This document shows, piece by piece, positions 12,001 through 23,899 of a stretch of 64,000 bases of DNA. The stretch is from Saxidomus purpurata (lineage: Eukaryota; Mollusca; Bivalvia; Venerida; Veneridae), in the NCBI GenBank assembly GCA_022818135.1, contig JAFMSR010000019.1, positions 32,837,863 through 32,901,862 of the forward strand, written 5' to 3'. A program made the position numbers and the translations under genes. Positions within the stretch are counted from its first letter, which is position 1. Every line of letters begins with the position of its first letter. The notes below the pieces were generated by a model that worked only from the letters and a program-made list of their open reading frames with translations, had not been told where the DNA came from and made no database searches.

Positions 12001-15000
12001 ATGAGGCCAAAAACTATATGACTGTGTGTTTCCGGCCCCCCTGACCGACCTTAACTTCAACTCCGGCTCATCAACTTCCGGTCAGATTCTTGCAAACAAC
12101 TGTAATACTAGTGTTATTGTTGCTAAATATTTAACAGGCAAGGACAAAAAATAGATCTCTATGTGCATTTCTGGTCTACTTGCTAAAGGTCAGTCTACAG
12201 TTTTATTGTTGATATTTCTCTTTAATTTTGTCCCTGTTTTTTGGCTCTAAAAACTTCTGAAAATTGGTCTTTTTGATAGTTTTCTAGTCGGCAGTTAAAA
12301 GTTAAGGTAGGTCAAAAGACAAGAAATACAAATTTTCTCGGGCATAGTTAGACAAGAAATGTTCATAGTTGATTCACTAATTTACAAATGTAATATTTCT
12401 GATACCAGTTGCTATGCTGACGACAAGGCCCCCGATGACGGCTGTAGCGGTACCTATCGATGGATACCAAAGGTACGATACTGTGTACAACAACTCAACT
12501 CCTGATCTGGAAATTAAAAAAATAAACGACATTTAAAATCATAAAATACAAAAAAAGTTTGCTATTGCTCAAATTGTTTGCGAAAATAATTACGTTTTTG
12601 GAGGAGGCGTACAATTTTAATTCACCTTATACATGTACCTTATTTTTGCTAGACACTTTTCTGCTAAATATTTTGTATCTAGTTTTACTTTGTTAGAAAA
12701 AAAAAACCGCGAATACCAAGTCCCAATTTATCCATAAAGTGAAGGGGGGCCGCCAACATTTTCAGTGTATTTCCCCATTTTCACTTTAAAATTTGTTGTC
12801 GATTCTAGCATTTCATTTCAAATTTTATGTTTAAATAAAATCCTCATGGAGAAATTAACATATTTCACCTGAAACTGTGGGCGAAAAACGTTAACATCTG
12901 CTTAACTTATACAACATGGAGAATATACCGTACTTAAATAACTTACAGTTCATCAGGCGTTGTAGAAGCTGCAAGTGTTGTTGATCCATTTACCATGGCA
13001 ACTGCATCTTCAAATGTACAGTTATCTGTGGGAAAGTCCAGTTTATATCCGCTTGAAGGCAGGTTGTACGCGCCGATACTTATCCACAGCGGTAAGACAA
13101 GCCCTACAAAGCCACCAACTACACATCCCTGTGGAAGGAAATGAAAAACCAACGATTATCTCAACATTGTCCCTCGGGTAATCAGAAGTAATTCTTGAAC
13201 CTATTCCATGCGGAATACTTTGAAGCGTGACATTGAAATAAAATCTTTTGAGATTCGTTTTAATTTTATGTGTGTCGGAAGTTTCACTCAATGAAATTAT
13301 CACAATCTGTTACCTGGATTAACCGAGCGTATAGATGAATGCTGGAAACCTAACAATGCTTTTTTCCACGTTTTTCAACATTTTATTGAAACACATCTAA
13401 ATTTAAAAAATATTATTAGTACTAGTATTTATGTAATATCGTGTTAATTTCACCCATGAACACCAAAAGTAGTTATTTTCGCTCGTGGCTGGGCCACTCA
13501 TGAGTATGTCACTTTTGGTGCCAATCGGTGAAACTATAACGTGATATTTCACCGAAACCAACAATTATCCTCAGTGTAACCTACGTGGTCTGAAACCACA
13601 TTCATTATGGTAACGTAATCTACAACTTTGAATGTCTAACCAACTTTGATTTTAAGGACGAGGAATTCCTGTAATATTGATTCAAATATAAACAAATGTG
13701 CTTACCAACCAATTAGCCCAAGGAAAGACTCCTCCCAGTAGAAATATTCCTAGAAGAGGCCCTGACGCCGCTCCTGTGAAACTTAGAGATGCCTGTAAAA
13801 AAGATTTAAAACTGTACGACTGCTTTTCACATTTGTCGACAATTTTAACATATGGGGTAGTTATTTCGCATTTAAGTGACAGTCAGGGTTTCACATTTGT
13901 CGAAAATTTTCACATATAGAGGAAACTGATCTGACAATGTGATCATTTTCACATTTGGAGTGGCGTACACGGGTACTTACATGTAGCAGCTGTAAAATCT
14001 TCGAAAGCGTGAAGGGGTAATTAATCACAAACGCCAGATCACAACACTAACAATGAAATATACAAAATTTGTTTATAAATATCAATCAAAATATGTGTAC
14101 AGTACTTGTACAGTGTACCTGTAAAACAGTTCCGCCCAAATTTTGCGCCATAAAAGCAAATCCTACGCCTGCCGCACCGTACAGTATCACTATAAAATAA
14201 ATATTTGCGATAGAAAAAGATCTAAAAATAACTAAAAATGACACGATGTTCAAGTCACATGTCCTAAAACATGTGGCGGGAAATGATATCAGTAAACAGT
14301 CCTAAAAAATGTGGCGGGAAATCATATACACAAAGTATGTCACCAGTCCTAAGAAAATGTAGCGGGAAATCACATTCTGTAACCAGTCCTAAGAAAATGT
14401 AGCGGGAAATCACATTCTGTAACCAGTCCTAAGAAAATGTAGCGGGAAATCACATTCTGTAACCAGTCATAAGAAAATGTAGCGGGAAATCACATTATGT
14501 AACCAGTCCTAAAAAATGTGGCAGGAAATCATATGCGTAACCAGTCCTACGAAAATGTGGCGGGAAATCAATGTGGTTGCTGCCTGCTGCATTGTCTATG
14601 ATTTCAAATTGCCACACTCGGATGATATTGTGTGGCGATGTGTCCACGTGACTGTGTCAGCTGTGTTTCGTGTCAGTATCCAATAGTATTGACGAACATA
14701 TTTCAACAACATAAAGGTGTTCGCCCACACTTTCATTTCTCCAAAATGATATTTTCAAACCAAATGTAAAAGTAAATGCTAGAATCAACATTCTAACATG
14801 ACTCACGATTTTGTCTCTATAAACAAAGAGTAGAAAAATTATGTTATATTAAACCATAAACAACGCAAGAACCGATATGCTGTAAATATGACGTCATATT
14901 GCGCCGCATGACGTTAAATGCGCGTTCGCGTAGAAAATAATGCTTTACATTTACTCACCTTTTGTAATATATGGTCATGTTAGAATCGAAATAACATCCT

Positions 15001-18000
15001 TTTCAGCGTTGTTGTCGGCTAATAAACAATAATTTGTCGTACTGATTCGCAGTTATAAACCACTCAGGCCTTCGGCCTTCGTGGCTAATTACTGCATATC
15101 AGTACTCCAAATCATTGTTTATTTATGAAATAACATCCGTTCCAGCGGTGTTAGTCGTTTAATAAACAATGATTTAGAGTACTGATATGCAGTAATTAGC
15201 CACGAAGGCCGAAGGCCAGAGTGGTTAATAACTGCGCATCAGTACGACAAATAATTGTTTATTAGACGATAACAACGCTGAAAAGGGTGTTATTTCGATT
15301 GACATGACCAGATACTACAAAAAGTGATTAAATGCAAAGCGTTATTTTCTACGCGAACGCTCATTTAACGTCATGCGGCGCTATACGACGTCATGTTTAC
15401 AGCACATCGGTTCCCGCGTTGTTTATGGTTTAATATAACATAATTTTTCTACTCTTTGTATATAGAGACAAAATCGTGAGTCATGTTAGAATAAACGACT
15501 TACACCGCTTGAACGGATGTTATTTCATAAATATAATTAAAAATCATAATGATAGCTACTGGAGAAAAAAATCTGCAACGCTTTATAATTTCAAAAAACA
15601 AGAGGGCCATGATGACCTATATCGGTCAGGCACCTGAGTACAAGTGCACTTAGTAACTAAAGAAGTCACTTGTGGCTAAAGGGAGTCACTAGTTGCTAAG
15701 GTAGTCAATGGTTGCAAGGGAAATCACTGGTTGCTAAAGAAGTCAGCTGTTGCTAGTTCGGTAGCAAGGGGACGCCTAAGGTTGCTAAGGAAGTCACTGG
15801 TTACTAAGGGTGCTCATTTGTTGCTAGGGGACTAAGTTATTGCTAAGGAAGTCGATGGTTGCTAAGGTAGTCAATTGTTCCTAGGGAAATGGTTGCAGGA
15901 GGAAGTCACTGGCTGCTCAGGAAGTAACTGCTGTTTCTAACGAAGTCTTTGGTTGCATAGGAAGTCACATGTTCCTAGAGAAAGTCATTTGTTGCTAAGG
16001 AAGGTTCTGGTTGCTAGGGGATCTCACTGGTTGCTAAGGAAGAAACTAGAGTCCACTAGACATTGCTACCTATTTAATATCTAAGCTCTAGGCCTTCTGG
16101 TTTCGAAATTTTTTAAAGGTTATCCTTTTTAAGTTTATGTGAAAAAAGTGACCTAGTGTTGAAAAGTTTGACCCTAGGGGCATGATTTGAACAAACTTGG
16201 TAGGTAAGAGCCCTCTAGACAATCATGTTACACACCAAATACCGAACCTCTAGTAGTTAACTAATAGCCAATAAAGGGTGACACATCCGTTCTTATCTGT
16301 ATTCGTATACACTTAAGACGAAGAAACGGTTTAGTTATCTATATATATATTCGTACCTAGGAGCTTGATTATCCACGTTTTGGTTCTTTCTGTTACTTTG
16401 TCCCCAATCAGAGGTTTAAAGATATCCTCCCATGTTACAGCGGACAATGCGTTGAGGCAAGAAGACATGGTGCTGTAAGAGTAAGATGAAAAATAATAAA
16501 AAGTATGCATTCAAATCTGTCACTATTTTGCGTTTGATCATTTTATTTTTTTCTCAGGGTTTCAAGCCCGTTTGAACATATTTCAATTATTTACAGCCAG
16601 GAAAAGTACCGAAGCATCGCTTTTTTTTCTTTGATTGTTTATAGACCTGACCGAACCTGGGATATCTGCCTGGGTGAACTTGCCAAGACTCCTGACAGGC
16701 GCAGGTTGAAGAGAGACAGATGCAGATACAAGGGAATCCGTGTACCAGACTCTAGCTTTTTTTACGAATAGACCCCATGGTTCTTTCATGTCCGGTGAAT
16801 AACATCGATAAAACTGTCCATTCTTTCACATGAGGAGACATGGTCAGTTGTAGAGCTCGAACTCATGATCCGTTACAGTGATTTCATGATACCGACTCTA
16901 ATGACTTGGCCGCGGAGCCCCTTCTAAATGCACTATGTTAATGTAAACATACATACCTTAGAGCACCGCTGAATAGACATGACACAAACAACCCTGGTAA
17001 ACCTGGGTATCCCAACACCTCCATCACAAAGTACGGTATCAACTGGTTAGAATTGCTCACTTTGTCGCTTGTTAGAGGATCACACCCTTTCTGTGCGTAA
17101 AAGGCGAACATCACTATCCCAGCCAAGGCGGTAAGGGTCATCAGTATAATAACCCCGAGGATATTCAGTAAAACAGCCCTGCAATGCAGACAGTAAATGT
17201 TTATTTTTTATACTGACACAAAAAAGTATAAGTCATATTTGGATTATATAATTTTTATAATCTCGAGTCTATCGGTATTAAATGGTGTCTGTGAAACGTC
17301 GAGCTGAACATAAGAGCTAAGCATTCGTGATACACTACAGTGAAACCTGTGTTTAAGGTCACCTCCGAATAAAGACCAACCTGCAAAGAAAGACCAACAG
17401 GGACATCATAGTGTGCTATTCATCTGTAGTTAAAACAAGGTCATGTGAATCAAAACCGCCTGCAAACAAGATTGCGTTTGTAGCCACCAAACTGGTCTTT
17501 GATCACAGGTTTGACTGTATATAAATGTGAATGCCGATGACCGAGCTTGCTTCACACATCAGTTAATTCACATGTACACGTAGCAGGTTAGTATATTTGG
17601 ATATTCACTTCATCATTGGTCAGTATTAGTATATAACGCATAATAATTGACTAAGGAGTGAAAATGTAAAATAATGCTTACGTTCTAAGACAGTCACATA
17701 GTACCAAAAAGAAATTCTTGAATAATTCTGAACAACAGAAAAATGCCATTATGAACTTGCTGTTTCAAAATACAAATGTATGTTTTAAGAAAAATTTACT
17801 GTCGGGATTTCCTTAGCGTTGGGACAGCACAATATCTTTGTACACTGGCCTGATTCACACCATAAGTTCCGAGCCAGCCAACAGTGCCGCCAATCACAAG
17901 AGACCATATGGAATGCCGGACCGTAGGATCGGGGTCAGCACTGAATATTAGATAATAAAAATATTGGCTTATCAACACTTTATCAATTTAAACAAAACAT

Positions 18001-21000
18001 CATGATGGATCTATTTTTTTTAACTTTTAGCAAAGAAATATATGAATATGCAAACAAATGTTTGCGTAAAGCCTTCACGATGGTCAATGAAGATATGACT
18101 AGATCTAGTTTCATATGATAAGAAAAGTTTAATACGTGATGTTGTATTTTACTGAACACATACATGTACTTAAGTAAACTCAGATAAACGTTAAACGGTT
18201 CATACATATAATAAAATATTTCATGTGCATTTTGTAACTGTCTACGTTAAGAGGTATTTAATCTGCGCCATGCCTTACTCATAAGCGCAACTAGTATGCA
18301 TAAATTTAGCGTTAAGGGCAATTTTTAGACCCTTGAAAAGTGACATTGTAAAACATATGTTTCACATATTGTTTGACATAAAAATAATAACATTCAACGT
18401 TATCGCACACAAAATGTATTCATGCTATGTTTAATATCAAAATGTGTGTATTTAAATTACGCACATGGCTATTCTTATTCTAATTATAAAAGTAACTAAG
18501 TAATGATAATTATATATGTTTGGAACACATCTTAATTTTGCTATCAATGAGCAGTTTAAAGTACAAAATGTAGAAGTTGGACCGGTATAAGAGAAACAAG
18601 AAGCACTTACTCCCAAAATTCAATTCTGTCCCATTCTTCGTTGATACTCCACACTTTATCAATTCCTCCAGTCTTAATTATGCCCTGACCAAAAATTGTC
18701 CGAATTATACGTAATAAAAATGAAAATAATCATAACGGAAAGGATTAAAACTGGGCGCATATATAACGGAAAGGGATGAAACTAGAAGCAGTTTTAACAG
18801 AACAGGATAAAATTGGAACTATAATAACGGAATGGGATAAAATGGAAACAAGTATAACGGAATGGAATCAAAACTGAAAACAGATGTCACGTCACGAAAA
18901 AAAATGAAAACAATTTTCACAATGCAAAGTTGTCGTGCTCAGCACATAAAAGGTATTCAAAGTAATCAATCATATATATGACTTTACATCTTACAAAGGG
19001 ATTCGAATCTCAGTTCTTGGTAAACTTGTCCTTAGTTTGCATACGTTATAAAACAATTACGTTTAACTGTGCATCTGTAATAATTCACTGTAGAAAGTCA
19101 CCAAGTTAACAGCATTACCTGTATCACAATTGCAAGAAGACCAGCGATCATAATTGACGACTGAAAGACGTCCGTCCATACCACTGCCTTCATCCCGCCC
19201 TGAAACACATTAACCCATTTTTACACGAAATTTTACAATGGGATATTCTGACTTCCATTTTGGGCAAGTCTATTTCTTTAAAAATGGGTGTTTTATAGAT
19301 TTGTGATCCAAAAGGCTTAAATCCTGATCACACGAATATGTGCCTGTACCAAAAAGCATTTATGTGTCGTATGTATACTAAATTTAATATACATACTAAG
19401 TGAAAATGAATTAAAGTTTTGACTTGAATCTAATTTCAAATTGACCTAACAATTCAGACACAAACATATTTTTGATACATCACCCTACCATAGTCCCAAT
19501 CCTTAAAGTTCATCGGATGACTTTGGAAGCACAACGAGTATAATTGCAACATCTAAAATGACAGCAGTCCTTTAAATGACGACACGAAAGATTTTGTTCA
19601 GTAAAGGAAACTCACCAAGAAGGTATAGAATGTCGACACACACCCTACAGTGATGATTGTCGCCCATGTTGGAAACCCAGTAACTAAAATGAGATTTAGA
19701 TGTTTGTTTATTTGTCGTAGTTAGGTAAATCTCATTCTGCTAATGTCAAGTGGTTTAACCTTGTGAGCAGAGTAGATAATGTTCAAACAGCACATTAATG
19801 CAATCTGATCATGATCTGCACTGTTCGCTTATCTCTAAGTAAACTGCAACTGTTTAAAGGGTAAGTTATAGATGGAGGACTGTTTGTGCTTAATTAATTA
19901 CGTCATAATTTACAAAAATGACGTAATAGTTCGAGCTCCATCAGTTCTCTATCTGATTGTATCTTAGCCAATTGCCTAAAATGCTCTTTTGAAACTGTGA
20001 TCTATTTCAGATAGAGTACAGTATTAAGCTCCGCCCCCTTGCCATAACTAAATTAGTTTGTTCTTGTGTAGATTCATTCCAAAGCCATGCTACAATAGTT
20101 AAAAGTAGTGGCCTACAGTCCAAATTAAAAGCTGTACCGGTCCATTTTATAAAAGTGTAAGTCTTAAAATATATATGAATAGAACAATGGTCACCCAGAG
20201 CTACACGCTGTACTGTAACCTTACCTGCCTCAAGAGCTGTTGAAGGCGCATATGACGCGATTCCCATATACAGTATCTGAAATATAGTGTGAGAAAGTCT
20301 ATTAGACCTATCATATGCATCCATACTAATACGCTACTTTGCATAGGTTCAAGGTCGTTGACTTTATGGCGGTGAATCACTTGTCCCTAAGACATGCATT
20401 TATCTGCTTAAAACAATTTATTTCAACTGTACTTAAACTTTAAGACGCACTCCAGATAGAATCAATATCGAAGAGAGAAAGAGGGGGGGGCAATGTGGAA
20501 TTTTTGTGTTGCGCGCGCCTGTGTAAACTACCACCATGGCCTTGGTTTGGATCGAACCCGGAACCTATACGATCCTAAGGCAAACGCAATGCATCATTGA
20601 ACCGTTTCATCAGTCCCACATTATCATATATCTGCTGTAACTTACTTTGATAGTTAGTCATGCTATTAATAAATTACTTTTCTGACAAATTTAACGCATA
20701 CAAAAACATTTTATTATGTTTATAAATGCCTTCTGAAAATGTCTCAATTAAACCATAAATATCACTATTCAAATATGTATCACACAATGAGTACTTGTAG
20801 AGTTATATATTTTGGTTTTTACGAATTATGGCACCACTCGTCTTTTGATTTATTTCCCCAGTGCTTAAGTTGGATACTAGGTACTAGGTACAAAGAAATG
20901 ATAGGAACTGAACAACATATTCTTTACTCATTATTTATTCTCGCTTGCGAAGCAAATGCTATCAACTTGTATGTTATGGCTCTCGAAAGTCATGTCAGGT

Positions 21001-23899
21001 AAATTCAGTCTCGAAGAGAGAGAGAAAGTGGGAGAGAGAGGAGGGTGGGGGAGCGGGATATGTGTTATTAATTTGTCTTGTTTAAAAACACTACCATCAC
21101 GGCAATGGTCCGAATCGAACACAAAACCTTGTCATCCGTGGCGAGCACCTGTTGAAAGGGTCAAATGTGACACTAACCTTTTGGAAATGTCAAATATGAC
21201 ACTCACCTGTTGAAAAGGTCAAATGTGACACTCACTTGTTGAAAAGTCAAAATGTGACACTCAGCTGTTGAAAATGTCAAAATGTGACACTCATCTGTTG
21301 AAAAGGTCATATATGACACTGTTGAAAAGGTCAAATGTGACACTCACTTGTTGAAAAGGTCAAAATGTGACACTCAGCTGTTGAAAATGTCAAATGAGAC
21401 ACTCACCTGTTGAAAAGGTCAAAATGTGACACCCACCTGTTGAAAAGGTCAAAATGTGAGGGTCAAAATGTGACACTCAGCTGTTGAAAATGTCAAAATG
21501 TGACACTCATCTGTTGAAAAGGTCATATATGACACTGTTGAAAAGGTCAAATGTGACACTCACTTGTTGAAAAGGTCAAAATGTGACACTCAGCTGTTGA
21601 AAATGTCAAATGAGACACTCACCTGTTGAAAAGGTCAAAATGTGACACTCACCTGTTGAAAAGGTCAAAATGTTAGGGTCAAAATGTGACACTCACCTGC
21701 TGAAAAGGTCAAATGTGACACTCACCTGTTGAATTATCATGATCACTGTGCCTGTTAGTTTTGCCAGCTGTGACTGGAAACGCAATTCTAGGTACTGAAA
21801 TATAAAACGGTACTGATATTTACATTTGTCAGCTATTTAATACAAGATGCATCACTGATCAAACATTTAAAATAGCTAATGTGATTAATTACCGAGATGG
21901 TACTCGATCTTCAATGTTATTAAAGCGTACTGTACATGTATATACTGTTTTATATTCTATGTTGTAACAGGCATGTACTATGACATATGTTAATGAATAT
22001 AACTTTACAGGAATCGACCTACTGACGTTAGATTATATGATGCTGCTAGATATTATATGTATGTTATGCATAGTATGTAAAAAAACTACATATTTATTTT
22101 CGTTCCTTTGGGTATGAAAAACTAGGATTGACAAAAGCTTCAAATTTAGAAAACTTATTTTAAATTATTGTAAGGAATTGCATGTGAAAAGCATATCCAC
22201 ATTTTTACTTGTGTTCATTTGATAAGGATAAGCGCATGATTATGTTAGAATTATCCAAAGCATGACAAATGGTGTTCATTTGGGAAAGTGTAGCCAAGTT
22301 CCCAAGAAGTACCCAATGCACGTGCAGATTTCACATAGCTAAATGTATTTTAGATTCATACCTACACAATCATACAGAAAATTAGCTACGAGTGCAAAGT
22401 TGATTGTTGAAACGCTCATATCTTAAACTTTAATATAAACATCTATATTTAATCATTAAGTATCGCCTCGATTAATATCAGACCATTTCCAGTCTATTAA
22501 GTAATACATGTACTTTTAGCGAGAATAATTACGTTATTTCGCGGAGGCGTAATCTATTGTTTGAGTAACCAATTCTATATAATGTTACATCGTATACCTG
22601 TCATAAATACTTAATCCTGATTGGCCGATAACGCGCACGTGCCGGGTCCGCAAAAGTATGTGTAGACCTGGAAAATGATGTGTAGACCTGCACGAATTAT
22701 AAGTTGTCATTTCTGTTATATTTTCACGTACTTTTCACTTCTTTTTATGAGGTATACGATATAATAATTTTAGACTAATGTTTCGGTCAATATATAGTTT
22801 TGCAGACCTGTACAAATTGATATCGACCTCGGACTTCGTCCTCGGTCAATATCACTTTAACAGGTCTGCAAAACTATATATTGACCTCAACATTAGTCTA
22901 TAATTGTACATTTGCTCTGTTGCGCTATTAACTGTTCTCTATTGTAGATAAATCATGTTCTCTATTGCAGCCATATCATAGTTTTAGCTCCACTCAAGAT
23001 GATGTCTCTATATACAAAGAGTAAAAAACTAGATTTTATTATGCCATAAACAACGCGCGGGCCAATAAGCAGTCAAAAATGACGTATTGAGTTGCATGAC
23101 GAATAAATACAATGTATTAGCAAACTTCAAGAAAATAACCGTTTGCATTTTTCCCATTTTGTAATATTTTGGTCCTTTTCAGCGTTGTTATCGTCTCATA
23201 ACCAACTCTGTGTCGTTCGGATACGCGATTATAAACCATCAGAACTCCAAATCATTGTTTATTAGACGATAAACACCTTTTGAACGGATACTGTTTCATG
23301 ATAAGATAGTTTTATAAAAGATAACCAAATTGCGCTCAGTTTTAGGCTATGCCTCTTTAAACGTGAATGACTGTATAATATTGTTTAAGTACTAAATCTA
23401 GACCAGATTAAATTGTGTTAGGATATAAACATGAATATATATTATTCAGCTATGCAACAGATCTATTTTATCTTTGTTTTATATTCGCAACTGTGCAATG
23501 TAGCTATCCATTACTTTTATTCTTCTCCTTTATAAGGCTTACCTCATAACTGCTCGTCAGAGTTAGGGGATAGAGGAGGGGTACAAACAGAACGGCGGAC
23601 AAAATTATTGCCAGTATCATTCCGAGTAAATACATGAAGTACAAAGTCCCTGCAGTATACATCTCCGCTGGAGTTCCGAGAATCAATATGGCGGACATAA
23701 AAGACACGAGAATGCTGACTGCAACCGGAAGTAGTTGCATATTCCTTCCTCCCATAAGGATATCTCCAGTTGTGTTTTGTTTCTTCCCACAGAGATCTTT
23801 CAAAGCGTAAAAGATGCCAATTCCGGCTGAAACGGCCAGCATTGCCGCAAATAATACCCAGTCCCATGTTTCAAACTGTCTGACGTCATCGTCCGCCAT
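9074..23899 (-). CDS. Sodium/solute symporter, SLC5 family (SMCT/SMVT-like), 15 exons
   Basis: Coding exons: 23,899-23,543; 21,794-21,726; 20,276-20,225; 19,683-19,616; 19,199-19,119; 18,684-18,611; 17,940-17,800; 17,178-16,957; 16,472-16,357; 14,189-14,119; 13,792-13,706; 13,128-12,947; 12,506-12,406; 11,751-11,624; 9,337-9,074. All introns are GT-AG and phases agree throughout, summing to 2,013 nt (670 aa), a normal family length. The start AAAATGGCG is a strong context. Family hallmarks are GDILMGGRNM with PVAVSILVSFMSA (first core helix, Na+ site region), TSSYEYLELRF, ASYAPSTALEAVTG, VSTFYTFLGGMKAVVWTDVFQ, RHSIWSLVIGG, GVNQASVQRY and FSGALSTMSSCLNAL (core helix 8, Ser/Thr Na+ ligands). 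Closest in memory are sodium-coupled monocarboxylate or multivitamin transporters at the plasma membrane; the substrate cannot be read from sequence. The hydrophilic C-tail of about 130 residues ends DEIDK, with no evident PDZ motif. Confidence 0.93.
9791..10177. repeat. Dispersed 0.37-kb repeat in symporter intron 14
   Basis: This block matches 41,501-41,863 from AATCAAAGGACTGAAAG through GGTTGATTGTATTGTG. Differences are mainly small indels and a duplicated TGTACACATACAT... GGACAAC segment. No TIR or coding frame is evident. The rest of this intron (10,180-11,100) shows nothing recognisable. Confidence 0.7.
11108..11310. repeat. Dispersed 0.2-kb repeat, TTCGGCCGTAAGG family
   Basis: It matches 43,851-44,053: TATTCTGAAAT, TTACTATATAATTTT, ACTACTTGTTTGTATGT, GTTCGGCCGTAAGG and ATACTCTGTTAAC occur in the same order. 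It lies in symporter intron 14. Its ends are not defined. Confidence 0.65.
11777..11935. repeat. Dispersed repeat, ATATCCG family (2 of 4)
   Basis: It starts TATAACGAACCCCATTGAG and contains CTTATATCCGATAATTCG and TTATATCCGAAATCG, as in the copy at 6,643. It lies just upstream (in the gene's sense) of exon 14, in intron 13. Confidence 0.55.
14252..14572. repeat. 40-bp minisatellite in symporter intron 9
   Basis: Eight or so units of CAGTCCTAAGAAAATGTAGC + GGGAAATCACATTCTGTAAC. The three central units are nearly identical and the outer ones have diverged (GTGGCGGG for GTAGCGGG). It begins about 60 bases upstream, in the gene's sense, of exon 10. Confidence 0.85.
14790..15492. mobile_element. 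0.7-kb foldback (palindromic) element
   Basis: The ends ATTCTAACATGACTCACG and CGTGAGTCATGTTAGAAT are exact inverted copies. Almost the whole element is one imperfect palindrome centred near 15,141. Matching blocks include GTCTCTATAAACAAAGAGTA, CGTTCGCGTAGAAAATAA and the inner hairpin blocks GGCCTTCGGCC. The central segment (TGAAATAACATCCGTTCCAG) reappears inverted just outside the right end at 15,493-15,530. A shortened relative is at 22,998-23,300. There is no coding capacity; it is a MITE or foldback type in symporter intron 9. Confidence 0.8.
15597..16290. repeat. Dispersed repeat carrying a 20-bp degenerate minisatellite
   Basis: The block opens with AAGAGGGCCATGATGACC + TATATCGGTCAGG, which I recall as a common head of an abundant bivalve repeat. 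From 15,640 to 16,055 it contains about twenty degenerate units around GGTTGCTAAGGAAGTCACTG. A conserved tail (GTTTCGAAATTTTT, AAAAGTTTGACCCTAGGGG, AACCTCTAGTAGTTAACTA) follows to about 16,290. It is intronic and has no frame. Confidence 0.65.
16600..16925 (-). mobile_element. tRNA-derived SINE-like element in symporter intron 8
   Basis: On the minus strand it starts GAAGGGGCTCCGCGGCCAAG, with an A-box-like segment (GGCCAAGTCATTAG). A B-box-like GAGTTCGAGCTC follows at 16,864-16,853. Next come about 200 bases of non-tRNA body and an A-rich end (near 16,615-16,630). This is the layout of a pol III-derived SINE. The longest frame through it (68 codons) is incidental. Confidence 0.5.
17338..17517. 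mobile_element. 180-bp TA-flanked MITE in symporter intron 7
   Basis: The left end CAGTGAAACCTGTG and right end CACAGGTTTGACTG are inverted copies with one mismatch. Each is flanked by TA (17,336-17,337 and 17,518-17,519). The body (AAGGTCACC, AAGACCAAC, GGTCTTTGATC) is typical of small mariner-like MITEs. A related end (CAGTCAAATCTGGCATAAAC) lies at 58,519. Confidence 0.8.
20470..20640 (-). mobile_element. tRNA-derived SINE-like sequence with GA-rich border
   Basis: On the minus strand a perfect B-box-like GGTTCGATCC (20,561-20,552) lies in CCGGGTTCGATCCAAACC. A weaker A-box region (GGTTCAATGATGCATTG) lies upstream. A GAGAGAAAGAGGGGGGG tract borders it. The copy at 21,015-21,150 shares the order CTACCA...ATGG, B-box and GA tract, so the two are probably one family. 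Confidence 0.5.
21015..21150 (-). mobile_element. SINE-like sequence, same family as 20,470
   Basis: A minus-strand B-box-like GTGTTCGATTCGG (about 21,123-21,111) is bordered by a GAGAGAGAGAAAGTGGGAG tract (from 21,015). It abuts the splice-donor minisatellite that follows. Confidence 0.45.
21148..21732. repeat. About 30-bp minisatellite containing copies of the exon-2 splice donor
   Basis: About nineteen units of TGTTGAAAAGGTCAAAATGT + GACACTCACC. The last unit runs into symporter exon 2, whose donor CAACAG|GTGAGT (21,726/21,725) is that unit's end. At least five further units keep the same CAG|GTGAGT on the minus strand (plus-strand ACTCACCTG near 21,201, 21,401, 21,618, 21,648 and 21,691). 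Others have lost GT or the adjacent G. A block of about 0.2 kb (from 21,290) is itself repeated (from 21,507), showing a second level of duplication. The repeat is intronic. Confidence 0.85.
22767..22905. mobile_element. Foldback palindrome with hairpin centre
   Basis: TTAGACTAATG...GGTCAATATATAGTTTTGCA is mirrored by TGCAAAACTATATATTGACC...CATTAGTCTA. The core GATATCGACC/GGTCAATATC encloses CTCGGACTTCGTCCTCGG. It resembles the palindromes at 14,790 and 46,541 in having an XX-CTTCG-XX tip. It lies in symporter intron 1. Confidence 0.7.
22998..23300. mobile_element. Rearranged relative of the 0.7-kb foldback element
   Basis: GTCTCTATATACAAAGAGTA, CATAAACAACGCGCGGGCC, TTTTGTAATATTTTGGTC, TTTTCAGCGTTGTTATCGTC and AAATCATTGTTTATTAGACG occur in the same order as in the left arm at 14,810-15,110. 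The right arm and the central hairpin are missing, so this copy can no longer fold fully. Confidence 0.65.

Noticed and set aside
14252..14572. CRISPR array
   Set aside because: The whole 40-bp unit repeats, with no unique spacers, and the DNA is eukaryotic. The same applies to the other minisatellites.
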